From Pyrrhosoma nymphula (taxonomy: Eukaryota; Arthropoda; Insecta; Odonata; Coenagrionidae): a stretch of 64,000 bases of DNA. The stretch's first letter is position 1; the number at the start of each line of letters is the position of its first letter. Of the stretch, positions 58,390 through 64,000 are shown piece after piece. The translations under genes and the position numbers were made by a program. The notes beneath the pieces are model-generated. The model saw only the letters and a program-made list of their open reading frames with translations, did no database searches and was not told the origin of the DNA. The stretch is taken from assembly GCA_963573305.1 (NCBI GenBank), contig OY754329.1:129877422-129941421 (forward strand). The letters run 5' to 3'.

Positions 58390-58800
58390 TTACTTTCAAA
58401 GAACATTGAATAGCTAATAAAGGAGCAGGACCTGAAAGCATTCGTGTGGAGTGCTGCACTATATGGCGCAGAGAAATGGACCGTTGTAAAGCTGGAATAA
58501 AAGAGAATAGGCGCTTTCGTAACTTGATGCTGGAGGTGGATGCTGAAGATAGAACGGACGGATTGAATCAGAAACGACGAATTGTACAGAACAATAGAAG
58601 AGGAGACAACTATACGGAAAACTATCATGAAGATAAGGTCCAGATGGATTCTCCACACTTTGACCCATAACCAATTCGTAGGGAACACATTACAAAGGAA
58701 AATAGGAGGGAAATGAGTCTCAACGAGGTAGACCGAGGGACAAATACGTAGGCCAACTAAAATGAGATGTAAAACGAAAGACTTAATAAATATATAAAAT
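58390..58800 (+). pseudogene. LINE family B C-terminal fragment
   Basis: Plus-strand frames give VWSAALYGAEKWT, CWRWMLKIERTD, IRNDELYRTIEEETT and HTLTHNQFV in order, with stops and one frameshift. They match the minus-strand family B fragment at 25620-26035 and extend past it to the C-terminal RGRPR-like segment near 58720. Stops within conserved parts mark it as dead. Confidence 0.65.
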
Positions 58801-58871
58801 CCGAAGATTGTGTGAAACACAATTGTGAAACTACATCAGCAATAAAGAAAGGAATTAAAATACTTCAGAAA

Positions 58872-59115
58872 ATTCCACAGAAGCTCGAGACATAATCAGT
58901 AACATACAGGATCAAATAATAGAGTTGCTTGAATTAGTCACACTGACAATGAGACAAAGAAACGGGATCATGTTCTAAGTGTTTCCCGAAATGAACAAAA
59001 ATATGCCAGAAAATTGAATGAAGACAACAATAACCAGCAAAACACCTGACTAATGATTGAAGTTCTCACTCCATAAAACCTTCATCTCTGTCCACAAAGG
59101 GATGAAGGTTTTATG
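58872..59115 (+). repeat. Direct repeat R, copy 2, with terminal hairpin
   Basis: 58872-59102 repeats 55583-55813. This copy then continues to complete a perfect 15-bp hairpin: CATAAAACCTTCATC (59072-59086) with its complement at 59101-59115. Copy 1 has only the left arm, so either it is truncated or the arm was gained here. Confidence 0.7.
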
Positions 59116-59170
59116 TTATATTTTCTTCGAATTTCTTTGAAATCCGAAGATTCCTGCGAAATTAAGTGGA

Positions 59171-59360
59171 ATTTGTAGATAATGAAGAAATAAACCGCAC
59201 AATTTTCCAGAAAAAATATAATTGACTTCCAATCCGGGTTTCAATTCGAACAAAACATCTTCAGGTGTACCTGAAGCTGTGTAAGCATTGAAACCTGGCT
59301 CGAAGTAAATTATATTTTTTCTGGAAAATTGCGCGGTTTATTTCTTCATTATCTACAAAT
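59171..59360. repeat. Palindrome with a hammerhead-like motif pair
   Basis: The outer arms 59171-59223 and 59308-59360 are inverted repeats over 53 bp with few differences. The centre CTTCAGGT/ACCTGAAG (59259-59276) is also a palindrome. From the centre each side reads outward CTGAAG(A/C), about 15 bases, GAAAC, then CCGG or CTGG, and an AT-rich arm with AAATAAA-like bases. Stem II is poorly conserved here, so this is one of the weaker members by structure but a clear one by layout. Confidence 0.6.
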
Positions 59361-59639
59361 CTATGGTTTATTTCTTGATCTTAATACATACACAAATATT
59401 TGTTTTTTAGTTTTAAAGAAAACACATTTTTTATTTATCTTATTTTGTAATAACTTTTTATAACATTTAGCATTTTCATAATAATGTGCTGATAGCTAAA
59501 TTCCACATTTATGCCAAATTTCAAAGCCATAACTTGTTGGGAAGTGGGTGAAAATGAGATCGTAAGATTCCACTCATATCCACGGACATTTTGGTGAAGT
59601 TAAACAATGGCGTTTAGTAAAAAAGGACATAGGGGGTCG

Positions 59640-59930
59640 GCTGGTAAGAATTATACATGGAAGAGATAATATATAGGGTAGAGGGAAACCCAGCCTCGGC
59701 ACTAGACTACTCTTGAACAAAAGGTGCCAAGGGGTTCAGCAACGCCCCATCTGACGGACAGAGAGTCACAATTGAAGTACTCTCCACACGGCACCCAAAT
59801 AGGGATCGATGTTTCCACTTAAAACTCTCCACCACTGCCGAGATGCGAACCCTAGCCTTGGGGGTGCGAATTCAGTACTCTAGCCATTACTTCAACCCGA
59901 TCTCCGTTTTTAATTAAAACATTGGGTTCT
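59640..59930 (-). mobile_element. tRNA-derived SINE
   Basis: The minus strand begins with a tRNA-like head: A box TGGCTAGAGTAC (59875-59886) and B box GGTTCGCATCTC (59840-59851), 24 bases apart. It then continues with a body that includes the CTGTCCGTCAGATGGGGCGTT block (about 59735-59765) and CTTGGCACCTTTTGTTC, a body type that I recall from arthropod SINEs. It is the most complete SINE in the window. Target duplications not resolved. Confidence 0.65.
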
Positions 59931-60159
59931 TCTGCTAAGAGGAAGGACAAAGAGCGTAAGCAATCAAGCCGATTTGCGGAGGAGAATCTGTTTTCTTTTC
60001 TTCTTCTGAATGCTACTGTAAAAGGGCTACGTTCGTGGTGGAGCTGTCGTCACCATGCCGCTGAGGTAGAGGGCGCTTGACTGCCCACGTGTCGAGATAA
60101 ACGAGTTCACGCGCTGGGAGGTCGTCCAGTTGAGGTTTACCCACTATCGTCTAGTGGCA

Positions 60160-60305
60160 ATTTGTTCAAATAATGTTCCGAGAGGAAGTTGGGGATTAAC
60201 TTAATTAAGACCCTTGTACGTCGTCTCACAAACAGAACAGGTAGCGCATTTTTACGTTGTTGAAAGAGCGAATATGGCCACAGATAGTCCATACTCTGCC
60301 TTTGA
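60160..60305 (+). repeat. Dispersed repeat Y, copy 1
   Basis: Diverged copy of 61548-61690: shared AATTTGTT, GTCGTCTCAC, TTTACGTT, GAAAGAGCG and ATGGCCA blocks in the same order. Just upstream (60057-60120) a GCTGAGGTAGAGGGCGC stretch looks A-box-like, hinting that Y may be SINE-related. Confidence 0.5.
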
Positions 60306-61017
60306 TATATTTTTTCGCGAAAAAGGTAAGATTTAGGTGATCCATAGAACATTTAACCAATTCAATTAATTGTTTAAAACACTTCCGCACTATATAAAAG
60401 CTCCTGGATCTAATCCACCACCGACTTTATTTTTTTATCCTTTATGAATTCTTCATTTAAGCTTTCGCAGGTCCCTGAGATTCGGTATAAAATTTTCGGG
60501 TACTCGCCGCATTGATCTGGGTGACATCCGACATTTCCTGTACAAATGCTAATCACATCTTCGTCCACCGCTTCCACATGACTCTACTTTCCAAAATAAT
60601 ATGCAAGGCGCAAAAGCTCGGCAGTATGTTTAGATAAATAGATAAACGTCTTCATTGGGGCAAGATTGAGACTTAAACAGACCCTTATTCCACCTAACCC
60701 CTCCCAATGTATATGCCCTAACTACGCGCTGCGAACACCCGAAATATTTTTCTTAATTACCAAGAGTTCCAAAAGGTTTAATCTTTTTATCGCGCTCCCT
60801 TACTTTTTTAAATTCATATCTCGCAACATCCATTAGCAAAAGACTCCTTAATCTTCTCCCATCCATATGCCTTCCCGCATTTATCATTTCTTTCTTTATT
60901 TTCTCTCCACTCACCTTCCAGAAACTTCCTAATATTTACAACCGTTTTATTTTCATAACCACGTTTATAAGGATGAAATACGCTTCATGAAATAAAACAC
61001 ACTGCAATTTTCCTCCC
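60306..61017. other. AT-rich DNA, nothing recognised
   Basis: TATATAAAAG at 60393-60402 lacks a matching initiator. No gene. Confidence 0.4.
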
Positions 61018-61259
61018 TGATGTTTCAAGCCTTGACTCTCATCATCGAGTCAACCATTCCTGGCGAGATGTGGTGGAACAGCATTTTCAAGAATGAAAAT
61101 TAACAGATCTAATAATGTCCACTTCATTTCACATTGACAACACTTGTTTCGGAATATTGAATTTGAATTGATCCTGGTGATGGCGGTATAATACGCCGAA
61201 ACACGTGTAGTCGTGAAATAAAGTGGAAAGTACTACATCTGTTAGTATTCATTTTCAAA
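61018..61259. repeat. Palindrome with hammerhead-like motifs
   Basis: The plus strand at 61174 reads CTGGTGA, one unpaired T, a perfect 4-bp stem GGCG/CGCC with an 8-nt loop, GAAA, then the palindrome CACGTG, T and A. The flank AGTCGTGAAATAAAGTGG and beyond (to 61259) is inverted as 61085-61152 on the other side. A separate minus-strand member lies at 61018-61052 (TCGATGA, T, GAG/CTT stem, GAAACA). Confidence 0.55.
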
Positions 61260-61547
61260 AGTACTGTTTCACCTCATCTCGTGTTGTCATTGCAAAATAA
61301 AGGGAACAGAACTAAATCTATTAATTTTCATCCTCATTATCAAGTACAGTTGTAAGAAATAACATGATAAAGAGAGTCAGCTCTAAATACTATAGCCACT
61401 TTCTATGTATGTGTGGAAAATTATTGTTTTATTTCAGAATGGGCCAATTTCACTCACTAAATTTAGCCGGAAGTTTTCCTTAGTTAAACAGGCCTTATTT
61501 AACGCAATATTTTATTTTCGACTCCATTTACTCAGAGGGAAGTTAAA
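61260..61547. other. AT-rich DNA, nothing recognised
   Basis: No features beyond base composition. Confidence 0.4.
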
Positions 61548-61690
61548 TGGAAATTTGTTTCAACACTGAGAGAATTGGAGGTTGTGTTCATTAAGGCCCT
61601 CGTCTCTTCGTCGTCTCACTAGCAGACCGGAGAGCGAAGCTTTACGTTTAGAAAGAGCGGAAATGGCCAGAGATATCCAAGGCAGGGCTG
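61548..61690 (+). repeat. Dispersed repeat Y, copy 2
   Basis: See copy 1 at 60160; about 1.4 kb apart in the same orientation. Copy 2 keeps a slightly longer GAGAGCGAAGC segment. Non-coding. Confidence 0.5.
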
Positions 61691-62895
61691 CCGTCACCAC
61701 TTGACGAGCAATCTCTGCGGAGAGGAAGAAAAACAGGGAAGGAAATCCGGTTCAGCCAGCAGTTGGAGAAACACTGTATCATGGAACTCTACACAAGCTA
61801 AATAGAAAATTTTGTGAAGGAGGGTTTTTGCAGAGGATTCAGCGCCGTCGTCTAGCCGTTAAAGAGGGGCAGCTATGTAATTAAATGATTTCTCCCCATA
61901 ATTCCCCATCCTTTAAGCCGTGATCTCTTTGCGTAAGTATTAAATACATTCTTCGAGGTCGCCTATGATAGTCGGTTATACAACCATGCTTGAGACAATG
62001 AACTACCTAAACAAGCGATGATCTTGGCAAAGGAGTACAAATTGACATTCTTACAAAAAAGCGGCCGTGTATAATTCAATAGAAAGAAAGAAACTATAGC
62101 ATTAAGAAAACTGCTAAGAAAATATTACTAGAAGATACTAGGAATCCACGATTTTTCATTAAAAATATTTTATTAGTGAAAGGAAGTAATTGTAGAGATA
62201 AGTTTTTATCAAAGAATGAAGTTAAGGAATATGCTGCATAACAAAGGAAGAGAAAGACATGTGAGTTGCTTGGATGAAGAAGGCCTGTCAAAAATACAAG
62301 AAACTAGTAACATCGACAAAGATATTTTATTTGATTCCCATGGATTCAGAGGTCACTCATGACGATGAGATGGAAGCAAAATCTGAAAGTTGTCGAACAT
62401 TAGCTTTCCAAATCGATGATTCACAACTGTCACTGAGGACTGTTCGCCTACGATATTTGGACATTTATTGCTGACTAAATGAACTTCCGATTTCTCCAAT
62501 TCCCACCACCCCTACAATCGCACAGATAAGTCACGCAAATGGACTAGGACTCTCGGTAACCCGAAGCCCGCGGTTTAAAATACTACCGCAGGGATAGGTA
62601 TTGCGTCCATCCCAAAGAGATTAAATATACTGGAGGCGCTACATAGGAGTTTTCCTCGTGGACAACGTTCAGCCATCTTCATTCGTCAACTTCTTCCTTG
62701 TCGGAATGAGCTTTCCTTCATCGAAGTTAATCATATGTGAAGGAAAAAATATTATAATTACCAAACTATATTCACCAACTTTAAGCGAGAAATTCATAAC
62801 TTAATGTCCTTCATACACAAATGTCCCTTTACTATGCTGAAAATACCATGAAAACACGAACGGCAACAGCTGATCTCATTGTTTATCATCGGAAC
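61691..62895. other. Mixed DNA, no supported gene
   Basis: Short frames only (65 codons minus at 62094, 66 codons plus at 62274), none with a domain. Confidence 0.4.
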
Positions 62896-62902
62896 GTAAT
62901 AC

Positions 62903-62962
62903 CATAGAGGAAGCATACTATGCTTAAGCATACTTGCATAAGCATAATATGCTTACTCTATG
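62903..62962. mobile_element. 60-bp foldback mini-element
   Basis: Flanked by the exact 7-bp duplication GTAATAC (62896-62902 and 62963-62969). The termini CATAGAG and CTCTATG are inverted, and the arms continue as AAGCATA/TATGCTT palindromes, so almost the whole element folds on itself. Too short to code for anything. Superfamily cannot be assigned; the 7-8 bp target suggests hAT or Merlin. Confidence 0.65.
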
Positions 62963-62969
62963 GTAATAC

Positions 62970-63683
62970 CTATTGGAGTTTTGAGAATTACCTAACTAGC
63001 AGCATTAGAATAAATAATGATCAACTTTTAACAACAAAAATATGGCCCATCTAATATTTCACCTGAAATTGAGTAAGCAGCTGAAGTTACCTTTAAACCT
63101 GCCACGATTTTATTGTTTTGGTCGAAGTGGGCGAGGCCTAGTCCGAGCACTTAATTCCATGCATGAGGCTACGACCTTCTCTCTATCTCCACCTATTTCA
63201 GTAGGTATCCTTGGCTCGTTCTATAATTAAGCTAAAGGGGTATTCATGTAGTATGCGGTCGACAATAGTGTGTAATAATTTGATGAAAGGAGGATGCACT
63301 GAAGAAATACTTGTTGAATGCCAAATTTTAAACATTACATTGCATCCTAGTAAACATACTCGTATTTTATAACCTCTTTACTTAAAAATGTTTGACTGAA
63401 GAACAATTAGCTTCTATAAATTATTATACTTTCACGAAGAAAGCTTCAAGAACATTTTTCAAAGGAACAAGACTTCGAATCGAATAATTTCGTAGAATAT
63501 CTCAGCAAGCATGACAATATGGGCAGGGTCACATTTATTTTTGTTTGTTCTATAAAGAATGCAGCAATACAGAAACATACATATTTATATGAACAACGCA
63601 ACAATAAAATAACATGTATATCCTTAACGTGAAAATACAATACGCTCTTGACTGCTGCAGGCTTCACTTCGTAGAAGTTACTA
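62970..63683. other. AT-rich DNA, nothing recognised
   Basis: No defined element or gene. Confidence 0.4.
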
Positions 63684-63824
63684 GTACTCATGATTAACAC
63701 AGCTTAGTACTTTTCTACAGTATTTTATTATTGCACGACACGTTTCGCCGCTTTACGGCATCGTGAGTTTTACATAACCTGTAAACCTGACTGAAAAGTA
63801 CTAAGCTGTGTTAATCATGAGTAC
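63684..63824. repeat. Perfect 32-bp inverted repeat enclosing a hammerhead-like motif
   Basis: Arms 63684-63715 and 63793-63824 are perfectly inverted with 77 bases between. Inside, the minus strand reads CTCACGA, one unpaired T, a perfect 4-bp stem GCCG/CGGC with a 5-nt loop, then GAAACG (63741-63767). A 3-bp stem III can form around TGT, but G occupies the expected cleavage position. AATAATAAAA follows on the same strand. Confidence 0.6.
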
Positions 63825-64000
63825 AATACGCTCTATTTAATTTTATGCTCTATTTTAGACAGCAAACGACGCATAGATTTGGCTCTATACCACATACGAC
63901 ATAAATACCGGTTTAAAGGTTAGAAAGTACGATATAACCTTGGTTGTCTGAGCACCTAAAACTGAAGTCTTCTACTATCTCTAACTGGTGAGCTATGCCA
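63825..64000. other. Window end, nothing recognised
   Basis: AT-rich; no feature seen. Confidence 0.4.

Noticed and set aside
60393..60402. TATATAAAAG as a promoter
   Set aside because: No matching initiator downstream, and the sequence is ordinary for AT-rich DNA.

Overview
The window looks like repeat-dense intergenic DNA from an arthropod, most likely an insect. I infer this from the transposon mix (mariner, hAT, Tigger/pogo, Harbinger-like and Helitron elements, 5'-truncated LINEs, tRNA-derived SINEs), an AT-rich background without obvious CpG loss, and the absence of operons or long reading frames. I found no intact host protein-coding gene, no rRNA, no functional tRNA and no CRISPR array. 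Every open frame that I could relate to a family is a decayed piece of a transposable element. Layout: 1-13 kb is AT-rich DNA broken by GC-rich, purine-skewed islands and two minus-strand LINE fragments. 13.3-16.2 kb holds a Tigger-like MITE and a hAT-like MITE. 16.2-20.6 kb is a head-to-tail pair of Helitron copies of about 2.15 kb, each with a 3' hairpin and a decayed Helitron replicase-helicase fragment. 20.7-23 kb has two further MITEs. 23.7-32.3 kb is a nested patchwork: LINE ends, an 807-bp hAT element inserted in LINE debris, a degenerate 90-bp tandem array, TA microsatellites and several large palindromes. 32-56 kb is mostly sparse AT-rich DNA with scattered LINE, SINE and MITE remnants. 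56.4-59.4 kb holds a LINE end, a mariner deletion derivative in the LINE tail, two more LINE ends and a palindrome. 59.6-64 kb has a recognisable tRNA-derived SINE, a 60-bp foldback element and two more palindromes. The most unusual signal is a structural module found at about fifteen places on both strands. It reads CTGANGA (or a near variant), one unpaired base, a short hairpin, GAAAC, then often a short palindrome ending in T plus A or T. This is the core layout of a type I hammerhead ribozyme with one extra base before stem II. Sequence outside the core differs between most loci, so these are not simply copies of one repeat. At about half the loci the module sits in or beside an inverted duplication whose arms match only each other. 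Hammerheads are established in Penelope-like retroelements, but no Penelope reverse transcriptase or GIY-YIG frame is visible here, so activity and ownership are open questions. No genes work together as a pathway; the interactions are insertional: hAT into LINE debris, mariner into a LINE tail, and Helitron beside Helitron.
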